DNA of 64,000 nucleotides from positions 41,102-105,101 of the forward strand of contig JALUTY010000077.1 in NCBI GenBank assembly GCA_027021615.1, in the 5' to 3' direction. This document shows positions 44,346 to 53,689 of this stretch, in pieces. The position numbers were made by a program, and so were the translations under genes. Source of the DNA: a bacterium (GTDB lineage Bacteria > Desulfobacterota > Deferrisomatia > Deferrisomatales > Deferrisomataceae). How positions within the stretch are numbered: position 1 is the stretch's first letter; every line of letters begins with the position of its first letter. Under the pieces are notes generated by a model that did no database searches, was not told the DNA's origin, and saw nothing but the letters and a program-made list of their open reading frames with translations.

Positions 44346-46169
44346 TCAGAACTGCCCCTGCACCTCAATCAGATACCGGTGGGTGTCCCGCCGGTCCCCT
44401 TCGAGCTGTTGATCCAGCTCCCACTCGAAGTTTACGGACAACAACCCCTCCAGGAACTCCGCCGACAGGGTGATCTGATGGTTCCGAGTGTCCTCCGCGT
44501 CGCTCTTCTTATCGAACTGATACTCATAGCTCAGATCGTACTGGTCCAAGAGCGTCCAGTCGTAGGCTGCCGCATACGTATAGTCCACCGTGGGGCCCTG
44601 ATCGTCCTCACTCTCGTCCGATGCCTTACGTGTCAAGCTGAGTTCTAAACCCATCCCATCGAAAAAATTCGTAAAGGATAGGGTCAGATCGGTGTCGTCG
44701 TCCCGTCGAATCGTCGACTTTCCTTCCGCCGGCTCCGTATGCGTGCGGGTATACGTGTGATCGAGGCTCAGTGTTGTCACCTCCCCCAGGGTAAGCTCGT
44801 ACTGGATCCCCACCTCCCATTGCCGTTCCACGTCGACCGTGTCGGTCAGGAGATCCTCGTCCTCGGTATAGGTGTAGTCCGGGGTGAGGGTGAGATTGGG
44901 CACCCCTTCGTAGGACAGGGTGAACTCCAGGTCCCAGTTGCGTTCGTTGGTGGTTCGCTCACCGCTCTCGGTGGTCTGATTCCAGGTCCGGGTGAGGGTA
45001 AGGGCGATCTGGTCGTTCCAAAATGAGCTGTCCAACTGGATCTCCCAGGTATCGTCCAGCGTATCGTTGGTGGCCTGGGTCGGGTCCGCGAACCACTCGA
45101 TTTGGTCGCTACGGTCGAAGGAGGGAGAGAGGGTGATGTTCTCGATGGGGCTGAAGTCCACGGCTGCCGAGTAATCCCGGGTGATCGAGTAGGAGCCGGG
45201 CTCGGCGCCCCGGGTGTCCTTGCGCTCGTCCGAGTAGTCCAGATCGACGTCGATGGTGTCCGTAAGGGACCGGCCGTAGGAGACCTCCCCCGTCCACGTG
45301 TCGGTCACCTCCACCGGTGCCGCCTGCTCGAGATCCTTGTCCCAATCGATCTCCCGGTCCAGGCTCAGCTCCAGGTCGTCCAACGGATCGAACGTGATCT
45401 GGGCTTGAAAGTTGTTCTTCAGGCTGTCGTCACGTTGGAGCACGTCCCCGTTGTCCGAGAGCGTCAGGGACTGCTGGCGCTCGTTGGTCCACTGGGCCTC
45501 CAGCTTGAGCCGGTCGCCGATCTCCCGGTCAAACGAGATGTCCACGCTGTAGTCCCGATCTTCCGTGTCCGAGTCGGCGTTGATTCGGTCGTCGGTCGTG
45601 TCCCTGCGGACGTCGAACGACAGATCGAGCAGCTCCCCCAGCACATAATCGAGGCTGGCCTCCCGTGAGGTGTCCACCGTCTGAGTGACCCCCCCCTCTT
45701 TGGAGAGATCTCGTTGGAAGCTCAGCTTGAGGTCGGGAAGGGCTTCGCCCGCAGGCTCCATCGTGAGCTCGGCCTGCCACGAATCGTCCCGGGTCGTCTC
45801 CACCTCGGGGTCGTGGGAGGACTTCTCGGAGGTTTCCCAACTCCCCGTGAGAGTCCACCAAGGCCCCTGGAGCTCCATCTCCACGGAGGGCTGGACCTCG
45901 CGGGTGTCGTAATCGGGTTCGTTGATCTCGTCGGTGACGTCGAGGCCGAGGTCGAGGGTGAAGACGAGGGTGGGATGGATCGGAAACTCGTAGGAGATGG
46001 AGTAGGACTGGTCCACCGTCTCGGTGGTGTCGCTCCCGTCTGCCGTTACCTCGGTTCGGCGCTCGTCCGACACGGAGGCGTCCACGGACCAGGTCGCGGC
46101 ACGGGAGACTCCCGTGGCCAGGGTGGCCAGGCACACAAGTGCAATCGCGGAAAGCCGGGGCTGGGGCAT
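44346..46169 (-). CDS. Putative outer-membrane beta-barrel protein, very acidic
   Basis: This 607-residue protein has a Sec signal peptide (about 1-25, VSRAA). The rest is a long run of alternating-polarity beta strands broken by short Asp/Glu-rich turns, ending in Phe (EVQGQF), as outer-membrane barrels do. About every 18-25 residues a strand such as WQAELTMEP or WEVGIQYELTLGEV appears, enough for roughly 20-26 strands. Turns are full of D-D/D-E and T, so the protein is unusually acidic. I could not assign a family. It is transcribed from its own promoter. The neighbouring lipoprotein and cytochromes suggest a porin role in an electron or export conduit; that is inference. Confidence 0.8.
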   Translation of the reverse strand: MPQPRLSAIALVCLATLATGVSRAATWSVDASVSDERRTEVTADGSDTTETVDQSYSISYEFPIHPTLVFTLDLGLDVTDEINEPDYDTREVQPSVEMELQGPWWTLTGSWETSEKSSHDPEVETTRDDSWQAELTMEPAGEALPDLKLSFQRDLSKEGGVTQTVDTSREASLDYVLGELLDLSFDVRRDTTDDRINADSDTEDRDYSVDISFDREIGDRLKLEAQWTNERQQSLTLSDNGDVLQRDDSLKNNFQAQITFDPLDDLELSLDREIDWDKDLEQAAPVEVTDTWTGEVSYGRSLTDTIDVDLDYSDERKDTRGAEPGSYSITRDYSAAVDFSPIENITLSPSFDRSDQIEWFADPTQATNDTLDDTWEIQLDSSFWNDQIALTLTRTWNQTTESGERTTNERNWDLEFTLSYEGVPNLTLTPDYTYTEDEDLLTDTVDVERQWEVGIQYELTLGEVTTLSLDHTYTRTHTEPAEGKSTIRRDDDTDLTLSFTNFFDGMGLELSLTRKASDESEDDQGPTVDYTYAAAYDWTLLDQYDLSYEYQFDKKSDAEDTRNHQITLSAEFLEGLLSVNFEWELDQQLEGDRRDTHRYLIEVQGQF

Positions 46170-46198
46170 GCGTCCCGCCTATCCCTCCAAGACAAGAA

Positions 46199-46220
46199 CG
46201 TGGCCGACCCTGCGGCCACG
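46199..46220 (-). other. Hairpin in the leader of the barrel gene
   Basis: A perfect 8-bp stem CGTGGCCG/CGGCCACG with a 6-nt loop lies about 30 nt upstream of the barrel start codon on the minus strand. No known riboswitch was recognised in the 46170-46323 leader. Confidence 0.4.
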
Positions 46221-46323
46221 AGGTCCGTTACGCTCCGATCCCGCTCACCGGGCCGGCCCCGAAAGGGAAAAGGAAAGAGATGAACTCGCCCCAGGCCACC
46301 CCACATGGCCAAAAGTCCGGCGT

Positions 46324-46353
46324 TTTCTAGCAGAACGGGCAGGTTTGTGTCAA
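46324..46353 (-). promoter_or_regulatory. Promoter for the barrel-lipoprotein operon
   Basis: On the minus strand: TTGACA (46348-46353), an 18-bp spacer, TAGAAA (46324-46329). The perfect -35 box just downstream of the MltD stop suggests the barrel gene starts a new transcription unit with a leader of about 150 nt. Confidence 0.6.
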
Positions 46354-46366
46354 CGAGAGCATGCTC

Positions 46367-48121
46367 CTACCCACCCGAGCCCGAGACCGGCACCCGGAGC
46401 TCGTCGCCGGGTCGTAACACGTGATTCGGCCGCAGGCCGTTAACCCGGAGAAGCGTTCTCAGGTCCACACCGTAGCGGCGGGCGATGCCCCACAGGGTGT
46501 CGCCGGCCTCCACCACATGCACCGTCTCACCCCGAGCGACCGCCGCCGGCTCCACCCTGAGCACTCGCCCGGGCCGCAGCACGCTTCCTTTGGCCAGGCT
46601 GTTCCAGCGTTGCAGTCGGGCCACGGTGGTACCGAACCGCCGGGCGATGCCCCACAACGTGTCGCCGCGCTTCACCCGATACTCCCCCCCCCGAACTGGG
46701 GTATCGACCCGACGCCCGAGGGACTTGACCGTCCTCCCCTCGGGGACCGGGACCACCAGGTCTTGGCCGGGTCGGATTCGGCGGGCGGATCGGACCCGGT
46801 TCAGGTCTCGGATCGCGGCCACCCGGGTGCCAAACCTCCGGGCGATGCCCCACAGGGTGTCACCGGGCTCCACCCGATACCGCTTGAAGGCCAGCCGCCG
46901 CTCCGGCGGCAGCCGCTCAAGGGCGGTGGCAACGAGATTGCCCTTCCCCACCGGCACCCTCACGGGGTAGGCCGGAGAGCCCGGCGGGGTACAACCGCGC
47001 AACAGGGCCGGGTTCAACCCCTCGACCACACGGCGGTCCACCCCCGCCAGTCTCGCCACGGTGCCCACGTCCACCGGGGAGTCCACGAGAACCGTGTCGT
47101 AGGCCCAAAGATCCGAGCCTCGCTCCCACGTAAGACCGTAGGCCTTTGGGTTTCGCGCCACGGACACCGCGGCGTAGAACTTGGGTACATATCGACACGT
47201 TTCCGAGCGAAGCCCTCCCGCCGCCAGAAGCCCCCAAAAATCGGACACGTTGCACCGGCGCAATGCCCTCCCCACCGCGCCCGGTCCGGCGTTGTACGCG
47301 GCCAAGGCCAGATCCCAGTCATCGAACAGGGCGTACAGCTCCTTGAGGTGCCGGGCCGCCGCCCGGGTTGCGAGCTCCGGATCCAGGCGCTCGTCCACCC
47401 ACCAGTCCACCCGCAGCCCGCTGGCCCGCGCCGTGGACTCGATGAACTGCCACATTCCCACCGCCCCTGCCGGCGAGCGGGCGTCAGGCTTGAAATGGCT
47501 CTCCACCAACGCCAGGTACGCCAGGTCCTCGGGCAACCCCTCCTCGCGCAGCACCCGGCGGATCATCGGGAGATACCGCTCCCCTCGTTGGAACGCCAAG
47601 GCCAGGGTTCTGCGCCGGGGGCCTGAGAACTCCTTGAGCAGGGAGGCCACGGCCGGGTGATTGGGGATCGGGAGACCCTTCGGCTCCTTTGAGCCCTCCT
47701 CGACCCTCCCCGGAACCGGGGGGCGAGGCTCCAACGCCTTGGCAACCGGTCCTTGGGCCTCGGCGGGGACCGTGGCCGGGTTGGGGGAGGGCTGCGAGGA
47801 GGCGATCGGCTCCTCCCCCTCTGTGCTCCCCCCGGGACCCGCCCCGTCGGCGGAGGGGAGGGCCTCAGCCGGCGGGGCGGGGGCCTCGGCAGACGCTGGC
47901 GGGGGCCCGGGTTTTGGGGGCCCGGGAAAAAGGGGGGGGGTCGCCTCAACGGATGTGGGCAAAGGCTCTGCCGGCGCGGGTGGCCGGATCTTGGGCCCCA
48001 GAACTCCGGCGACCGCTGGGGCGGACCGCACCTGCGTGCCTTTGATTTCGGGCGCCGCCGCGCAGGCCCCGAGCCCTGCGGCCACCAACACCGTCCACAG
48101 CAGCACTCCCAAACGCCTCAA
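46367..48121 (-). CDS. mltD: Membrane-bound lytic transglycosylase D-like lipoprotein
   Basis: This 584-residue enzyme cleaves peptidoglycan glycan strands, probably anchored to the outer membrane. The TTG at 48119-48121 is preferred. AAGGAG lies 7 nt upstream, and it gives a lipoprotein signal ending GLGAC (lipidated Cys20). A Pro/Ala/Glu-rich spacer (about 35-155) follows. The SLT domain (about 190-340) has the catalytic Glu in ALVESHF, then GAVGMWQF and AYNAGPG. Three LysM domains occupy the C-terminus, each with a GDTLWGIARR(F/Y)G motif. The longer open frame upstream has no signal peptide. It faces the pilus operon divergently, 256 bp away. Confidence 0.92.
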   Translation of the reverse strand: MRRLGVLLWTVLVAAGLGACAAAPEIKGTQVRSAPAVAGVLGPKIRPPAPAEPLPTSVEATPPLFPGPPKPGPPPASAEAPAPPAEALPSADGAGPGGSTEGEEPIASSQPSPNPATVPAEAQGPVAKALEPRPPVPGRVEEGSKEPKGLPIPNHPAVASLLKEFSGPRRRTLALAFQRGERYLPMIRRVLREEGLPEDLAYLALVESHFKPDARSPAGAVGMWQFIESTARASGLRVDWWVDERLDPELATRAAARHLKELYALFDDWDLALAAYNAGPGAVGRALRRCNVSDFWGLLAAGGLRSETCRYVPKFYAAVSVARNPKAYGLTWERGSDLWAYDTVLVDSPVDVGTVARLAGVDRRVVEGLNPALLRGCTPPGSPAYPVRVPVGKGNLVATALERLPPERRLAFKRYRVEPGDTLWGIARRFGTRVAAIRDLNRVRSARRIRPGQDLVVPVPEGRTVKSLGRRVDTPVRGGEYRVKRGDTLWGIARRFGTTVARLQRWNSLAKGSVLRPGRVLRVEPAAVARGETVHVVEAGDTLWGIARRYGVDLRTLLRVNGLRPNHVLRPGDELRVPVSGSGG

Positions 48122-48377
48122 CCGCTGACTCCTTTCCTCGTCGTCGCCGACCAACTCCGTTGGTGCGCCTTGAGTTTTTCGCCCGGCGGGCCGATCCGGT
48201 TGGTACCTCTGAAACGGTTCCTCGACACAATCCGGAAGGGACGGGGATGGGGGCTCCGCCGAAGGAAGGCCCCCCACCGGGGAGCCCCTGTCCACTGGAA
48301 CCCGAGGGGAAGGGCCGGTAGCATGGCGCCTCCTACTTAGCAGACCCCCCTCCTCTGGGACAAGGAGAAAGCCCATC

Positions 48378-50267
48378 TTGCACGATCCGTGCGCGCCCGA
48401 TCCCGACGTCCCCTCCCGAGGCGTCCTGGACGTTGATTTCTTGGCCCGCGTGTGTCTGCGCCGCGGCCTTCTGACGGAGGCCCAGGCCCGGTTCGTACGC
48501 GAACGGGCCGGCATCCAAGCCGCGACCCTCCGACGCCGGGTCGGGGCGGACCTCGCCTCGGACCCGGTGGAGCTCCTGCTGTCGTTCGAGCTGAAGCCCC
48601 CCGGTTCCGACTCTCCCCTCGACCTGGACCAGGTGCTGGCCGCGCTGGCCGACGCGGCACGGGTTCCCAGGATTCAGATCGACCCGTTGAAGCTCGACGC
48701 CGCAGCCATCGTGCGGTCTCTGCCCAGGGCGTTCGCCCGGCGCCACGCCGTGCTGGTGTTGGACCCCGGAGCCGATCCGGTGGCAGTGGCGGTGGCCGAT
48801 CCGTTCGACGTGGCCGCCTTGGAGACGGTGCGCCAGCGGTTGGGCAAGCCCCTGCAGCCCTGGCTCGCGGCCCGGCGAGAGATCCTGCATCTGATCCGGG
48901 AGATCTACGGGTTCCAGACCTCTGTGGCCGCGGCCGAGCGGGACCTGGGGGAGCTGCACGACCTTCAGAACCTGGAGCAGTTCTTCCGGATGCGGCCCGA
49001 GACCGATCTGGACTCGACCGACAGCCACATCGTTCGCGCCGTGGACCATCTGCTGCGTTACGCCCTGGATCAACGCGCCAGCGACATCCACATCGAGCCC
49101 AAGCGAGAGCAGTCAGCGGTGCGGCTGCGCATCGACGGGGTGCTGCACACGGTTCATCGGTTCTCCCGGCGGATCCACAGCGCCATCGTGTCCCGAATCA
49201 AGACCCTGGCTCGAATGGACATCGCCGAGAAACGCCTGCCCCAGGACGGCCGGATCAAGACCGAGCACGAAGGACGGTCGGTGGAGCTGCGGGTGTCCAC
49301 CCTGCCCGTCGCGTTCGGCGAGAAGGTGGTGCTCCGAATCTTTGATCCCCAGGTCCACGAAAACGACCTTCCCGACCTAGGCCTCCAGGGAGCGGACCTG
49401 GAAGCGATGGAGGGGTTTCTGGCCCGACCCCATGGGCTGGTGTTGGTCACCGGCCCCACAGGCTCCGGCAAGACAACCACCCTGTACGCGGCCCTGCGCC
49501 GGCTGGCCACCGACGCCCGCAACGTCTCCACCGTCGAGGACCCCATCGAAAACGTGGTGGAGGCGTTCAACCAAGTGGGCGTCCAGCCCCAGATCGGACT
49601 CACCTTCGCATCCGCCCTGCGCACCCTCCTGCGGCAAGACCCGGACGTGATCATGGTGGGGGAGATCCGGGACGGCGAGACCGCCCGGATGGCGATCCAG
49701 GCCTCACTGACCGGACATCTGGTGCTCTCTACGGTTCACACCAACGACGCACCGAGCGCTGTGAGCCGGCTCCTCGACATGGGGGTGGAGCCCTACCTTC
49801 TCTCCTCTACCTTGCTCGGTGTGCTGGCCCAGCGCCTGGTGCGCACCCCCTGTCCCCACTGTAGTGGGCAGGCCCCCCTTCCACCCTCCCATGCCCAGGC
49901 CCTGGGGCTTCCAGCCGACACCCTGGAGCGCCGGGGCAACGGGTGCCCCCGGTGCCGCCGGACCGGCTACCTGGGCCGCACCGGCGTGTACGAGGTTCTT
50001 CGAATCACACCGGAGCTGGCCGAGGCCGTCCACCAGGCCCGGCCCACCGCCCACCTCGGGGCACTGGCCCGGGCCGCGGGGATGCGCCCCCTTCGCCAGG
50101 CTGGGGCCGCCCTGGTGGCCGCGGGCCGAACCACCGCCCTCGAGGTGTTGGCGGTGACCCCGCCGAGCCCGGAGGACCCGTTCATGGGCCCTGTCGTGAA
50201 ACGGAACACGGCTTGCAGCGTATCCGATGGAAGCCACCCCAAGGCTCGGGGAGGAACAGCGCCATGA
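48378..50267 (+). CDS. PilB/GspE-type assembly ATPase
   Basis: This 629-residue cytoplasmic hexameric ATPase powers pilus or pseudopilus assembly. Residues 1-180 form the N-terminal T2SSE_N-like domain. The core has Walker A GPTGSGKT (about 359-366), the Asp box, Walker B (PDVIMVGEIRDGETA) and the His box (STVHTND). A C-terminal zinc site is present, CPHC...CPRC. The TTG start has AAGGAG 10 nt upstream. The first of five contiguous genes for pilin-like proteins; no pilC, pilD or secretin is in the window, so those must be elsewhere. Confidence 0.93.
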   Translation: MHDPCAPDPDVPSRGVLDVDFLARVCLRRGLLTEAQARFVRERAGIQAATLRRRVGADLASDPVELLLSFELKPPGSDSPLDLDQVLAALADAARVPRIQIDPLKLDAAAIVRSLPRAFARRHAVLVLDPGADPVAVAVADPFDVAALETVRQRLGKPLQPWLAARREILHLIREIYGFQTSVAAAERDLGELHDLQNLEQFFRMRPETDLDSTDSHIVRAVDHLLRYALDQRASDIHIEPKREQSAVRLRIDGVLHTVHRFSRRIHSAIVSRIKTLARMDIAEKRLPQDGRIKTEHEGRSVELRVSTLPVAFGEKVVLRIFDPQVHENDLPDLGLQGADLEAMEGFLARPHGLVLVTGPTGSGKTTTLYAALRRLATDARNVSTVEDPIENVVEAFNQVGVQPQIGLTFASALRTLLRQDPDVIMVGEIRDGETARMAIQASLTGHLVLSTVHTNDAPSAVSRLLDMGVEPYLLSSTLLGVLAQRLVRTPCPHCSGQAPLPPSHAQALGLPADTLERRGNGCPRCRRTGYLGRTGVYEVLRITPELAEAVHQARPTAHLGALARAAGMRPLRQAGAALVAAGRTTALEVLAVTPPSPEDPFMGPVVKRNTACSVSDGSHPKARGGTAP

Positions 50268-50836
50268 AGGCTCATCGCCGCCGGGGGTTCACCCTGGTGG
50301 AGCTCATGATCACCATCGCCGTGATCGGCATCCTGGGGCTCGTCGTGACCCCGGGGATCCTCACCTACATCCCTCAATACCGCGTCAATCGAGCCGCCAA
50401 GGCCCTGGCCACGGAGATGAACCTGACCCGGATGCGGGCCATCGCCAAGAACCGCATCTATTACGTGGTGTTCGCAGCCGGCTCGGACCAGACCGTCAAG
50501 GTGTACGAAGAGTCCACCAACGACACGTCCTGGTCCACCTCGGACACCTTGGTGAAGACCATCGCCCTGGCGACCGAGTTCCCAAACGTGCGCCTCGATT
50601 ACAATTCCGTGACCGGCCTGGGAGGAACCAGCCTCACGTCTGCGGTGACGTTTCCGAACGATCGCGCCGTGTTCCTGCCCAACGGGCTGCTGTCCACCCC
50701 TGGGGCCTTCTACCTGATGCCCGCCGTGGACAAGAACGTCCGCAACGACCGCATGCGGGCGGTGGAGGTGGGCCGGGCCGGCCAGGTTACGCTGTACCGG
50801 TACGACACGGCCACATCGGGCTGGGAGGAGATGTGA
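50264..50836 (+). CDS. Minor pseudopilin, GspH/FimT type
   Basis: This 190-residue type IV pilin-like protein has prepilin peptidase site MKAHRRRG/FTLVELMI, so mature residue 1 is Phe and residue 5 Glu. A hydrophobic helix of about 20 residues follows, then a beta-rich C-terminal domain. The ATG overlaps the ATPase stop (ATGA). GspH/FimT proteins form part of the priming tip complex. Confidence 0.9.
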   Translation: MKAHRRRGFTLVELMITIAVIGILGLVVTPGILTYIPQYRVNRAAKALATEMNLTRMRAIAKNRIYYVVFAAGSDQTVKVYEESTNDTSWSTSDTLVKTIALATEFPNVRLDYNSVTGLGGTSLTSAVTFPNDRAVFLPNGLLSTPGAFYLMPAVDKNVRNDRMRAVEVGRAGQVTLYRYDTATSGWEEM

Positions 50837-51468
50837 TGGAGGCCCGTTCGGATGCTCGGACGGCGAGACCCCGAGAGAGGGGGTTCACCCTGGTGGAGGC
50901 CCTCGTGGCGTTGGTGGTGCTGGCCGTGGGGCTGCTGGCGATCGCCAAGATGAGCATCACCTACGTACGGGCCAACTCCTACAGTCACCTCCTGTCGGAG
51001 GCCACCGTGGCGGCTCAGGAGAAGATGGAGCAGATGCGGTCCTACGCCTCATCGGAGCGGGGCGACCGGTTCAGCGTGTTCGACTTCGACTACCTGATCA
51101 GCACCAACCCCACGTTTACCTCGGTGGAGGATCCGCCCGGCAGCGGTATCCCCAAGACGGTGCCGGGCCTCCTGTCGGGGTCCAACGGCGGATCCCCCGT
51201 CACGACCACCGGCGGCACGGTGTACGAGGTCCTCTATGATGACGGGAACCACGGCGACGGCGCGGCCGGCGACGGGGTGTACGGAGCCACCGACACAGTC
51301 ACGATCGAAGGGACGGGGTTCACGATCGCTCGGACGTGGACCGTCGAACCCATCCCGATCAACGGCCAGACCAACTTCGCCCGCGTCACCGTGGAGTGCT
51401 CCTGGACCGACCGGTTCGGCCAGACCCGGACCGTGCACCTGGAGTCGTTGGTGCACCGGAGGCAATGA
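50836..51468 (+). CDS. Minor pilin, PilV type
   Basis: This 210-residue prepilin has the cleavage site RERG/FTLVEALVALVVLAVGLLAIAKM. The hydrophobic stretch ending VGLLAIA and the YVRANSYSHLLSEATVAAQEKMEQMR helix are characteristic of PilV (type IV pilus modification) proteins. Start and preceding stop overlap as TGATG. The C-terminal half is beta-rich with a repeated Gly/Thr-rich loop. Presumed part of the minor pilin tip complex. Confidence 0.9.
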   Translation: MEARSDARTARPRERGFTLVEALVALVVLAVGLLAIAKMSITYVRANSYSHLLSEATVAAQEKMEQMRSYASSERGDRFSVFDFDYLISTNPTFTSVEDPPGSGIPKTVPGLLSGSNGGSPVTTTGGTVYEVLYDDGNHGDGAAGDGVYGATDTVTIEGTGFTIARTWTVEPIPINGQTNFARVTVECSWTDRFGQTRTVHLESLVHRRQ

Positions 51469-51470
51469 AA

Positions 51471-53666
51471 ATGATCCCGCGAGGCCTCGACAAACCCCGG
51501 CCGGACACTCGGTACGGCCCGGGGGGCCACCACCCCACCGCTAAACGTCGATGTTCGAACCGCGGCACCGTGCTCGTGGCCGCCATGGTGATCCTGGCGC
51601 TCCTGTCGCTGCTGGGGGCGGGCAGCCTCCTGAACGCCACCCTCGACACCCAGCTCGCGCGCAACCAAGCCACCAGCAAGGAGGCGTTCTACGCGGCCGA
51701 GGCAGCCCTCGAGGTGGGCGTGGGAAGGGTAATGGCGGCCTTCCGAGACGAGCTTCGGCCCTACACTCCGGGCTCGACGGTCGACTGGACCGAGCCGTCC
51801 GCGTCGGACGGCGATCCCTACGACAACCCGTTCAACGGGTTTACCACCGAGTTCAAAGTCACGAACTCCCTCGACCCCAACAACCCTGGCGCGGAGCCGG
51901 ATCCGTTCCTGTTCACCACGGTCGAGAACAACCAGCAGATCATCCACTTCGCCTACGAGTACCAGGTGGAGGCCCGCGCCACCGGAGCCCTGGGCAGCGA
52001 GAGCATGGCCGAGACCGTGCGGGTGCTCGAGACCCCGCTGGTGCAGTACTACATCTTTTTCGAGGACGACCTCTCTTGGCACAACGGCCCCACCATGAAC
52101 TCGTGGGGCCGGGTCCACACGAACGGTAACCTCTACTTCGCGCCGGGAAGCGGCGGGATCTGGTTCCGGGACTACGACAACGCCGGTGCGGCCGCGCCCC
52201 ACATCCTGACGGTGCACGGCGAGATCTACTCCGGAAAGTACCTGTTCGAAGGCAACACCATTGGCACGCGCTCGTCCGGGCCGGTGCGGGTCCGGGTGCG
52301 CAACCTGACGAGCCCGCCCACCATCCCGGTGACATCGGGGGACTGCGAGGAGGTCAACACCAGCATCACCGCAACCAACGCCGAAACCCAGGAAGCCCGC
52401 TTCGTGGACGCCAACGGCACCTACCACGTTCGCGTGGGAGTGGACCGGATGCCAAGCGCCTCGTACCAGACCCTCGCCCGGGACGGCTTCTACGAGGCCG
52501 CAGCCGACGATCCCAAAAAATCCAACGTGGATGGCATGAAGATCGTGGTCGAAGGGGGAGCCCTGAAGATCTACTTCACCCCTTATGGAGGGGTGCAGGA
52601 GGACGTAACCGGCCTCGTGTACAACTACTGGGTGGATGCCCTGGGGAACCCGGTGAACTTCGCAGCTTGGCCCACAGGGGCCAAGACCATGGCCGACGGC
52701 AACGTGGCCACCGCGCTCACCCAGCTTCAGCCGGGCACCATCGTGTACTCGCCCGAGGCCCCCGTGACCACCGACGATACCGGAGCCGGCTCGTACGACG
52801 GCACCCGGGGGAACATGAACCCTTGGTACCCGTCCATCCTGGAGCGCAGGGACCCCCGGGAGAACAAGGAGGTGGACCTCACCGTCATCGACCTGCAGCG
52901 CCTGGAACTCTGGTACCAGGACTACCTGGACTGGTCAGACAACGGCGCGTTCGACGGCAGCGTGGACCCCTTCGCCGACGGCCGGAGCCTGCTCATCTAC
53001 GTCAGCCGGTCCCTCTCCGGCGGCGGGTTCGCCTCGGGCACCGGTGCTGGCAACCTCCAGTCCGTGAAGATTATCGGGTCCCGGGCGGGCCGCACCCGCA
53101 CCACCAATGACCGGCAGGACGGCTCCTCCCCCACCCTGGTGACCCGCACCAGCGTTGTCACCGACAACCCCGTGTACCTGGACGGCGACCTGAACGTAGC
53201 GAGCCCCGGAGGGTCGGACGCCCCTGCCGGCCCGGGGGGGTTGGCCATCGTGAGCGATGCCGTGACCCTTCTCTCCAACAACTGGGGGCCCAGCCACAAC
53301 GGCCAGACCGGGGGCACCTATACGAAAAACTCCGCATCGAACTCGGCCTTTAACGCGGCCCTGTTCACCGGCCGGTTCAACTTCCGCTCGGGCGGCTCCG
53401 GCGAGGAGGCCGGGATCCACAACTTCCCTCGGTTCATCGAGAGCTGGTCGGGACGCGAGTGCCACATCACCGGATGCCTGATCAATCTGTGGTTCAGCCA
53501 GCAGGCCACGGCCGAGTTCCGCTGCTGTGGCACGGGCACCGGAGACGTGTACACCCCCCCTCAGAGGTTTTTCGGGTGGGACGTGAACTTCCAGAGCCAG
53601 GATTACTGGCCTCCCTACGTGCCGAGCATCTACAGTGTGGAGCGGGCGTCCTGGCGCGAGGAGTAG
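51471..53666 (+). CDS. Large PilX-like minor pilin with beta-rich passenger
   Basis: This 731-residue protein begins with a PilX-like segment: RGTVLVAAMVILALLSLLGAGSLLNATLDTQLA (hydrophobic helix about 27-50), then an ATSKEAFYAAEAALEVGV helix. It lacks a canonical FTLVE cleavage motif. A passenger of about 640 residues follows, much larger than normal PilX (about 170-200). It contains a GPTMNSWGRVHTNGNLYFAPGSGGIWF segment with repeated GGIxF/GxIYSGKYLF strands suggesting a beta-helix. The start at 51471 has GGAGG 8 nt upstream; a second ATG two codons before it is spaced only 2 nt away. It is followed after 23 bp by the giant PilW-like gene. Confidence 0.8.
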   Translation: MIPRGLDKPRPDTRYGPGGHHPTAKRRCSNRGTVLVAAMVILALLSLLGAGSLLNATLDTQLARNQATSKEAFYAAEAALEVGVGRVMAAFRDELRPYTPGSTVDWTEPSASDGDPYDNPFNGFTTEFKVTNSLDPNNPGAEPDPFLFTTVENNQQIIHFAYEYQVEARATGALGSESMAETVRVLETPLVQYYIFFEDDLSWHNGPTMNSWGRVHTNGNLYFAPGSGGIWFRDYDNAGAAAPHILTVHGEIYSGKYLFEGNTIGTRSSGPVRVRVRNLTSPPTIPVTSGDCEEVNTSITATNAETQEARFVDANGTYHVRVGVDRMPSASYQTLARDGFYEAAADDPKKSNVDGMKIVVEGGALKIYFTPYGGVQEDVTGLVYNYWVDALGNPVNFAAWPTGAKTMADGNVATALTQLQPGTIVYSPEAPVTTDDTGAGSYDGTRGNMNPWYPSILERRDPRENKEVDLTVIDLQRLELWYQDYLDWSDNGAFDGSVDPFADGRSLLIYVSRSLSGGGFASGTGAGNLQSVKIIGSRAGRTRTTNDRQDGSSPTLVTRTSVVTDNPVYLDGDLNVASPGGSDAPAGPGGLAIVSDAVTLLSNNWGPSHNGQTGGTYTKNSASNSAFNAALFTGRFNFRSGGSGEEAGIHNFPRFIESWSGRECHITGCLINLWFSQQATAEFRCCGTGTGDVYTPPQRFFGWDVNFQSQDYWPPYVPSIYSVERASWREE

Positions 53667-53689
53667 CCCCCTTTGCAGGAGGAAACACC

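Noticed and set aside
48122..48377. Possible sigma-54 promoter for the pilus operon (TGGCGC near 48330)
   Set aside because: The -12 element does not match TTGC at the required spacing.
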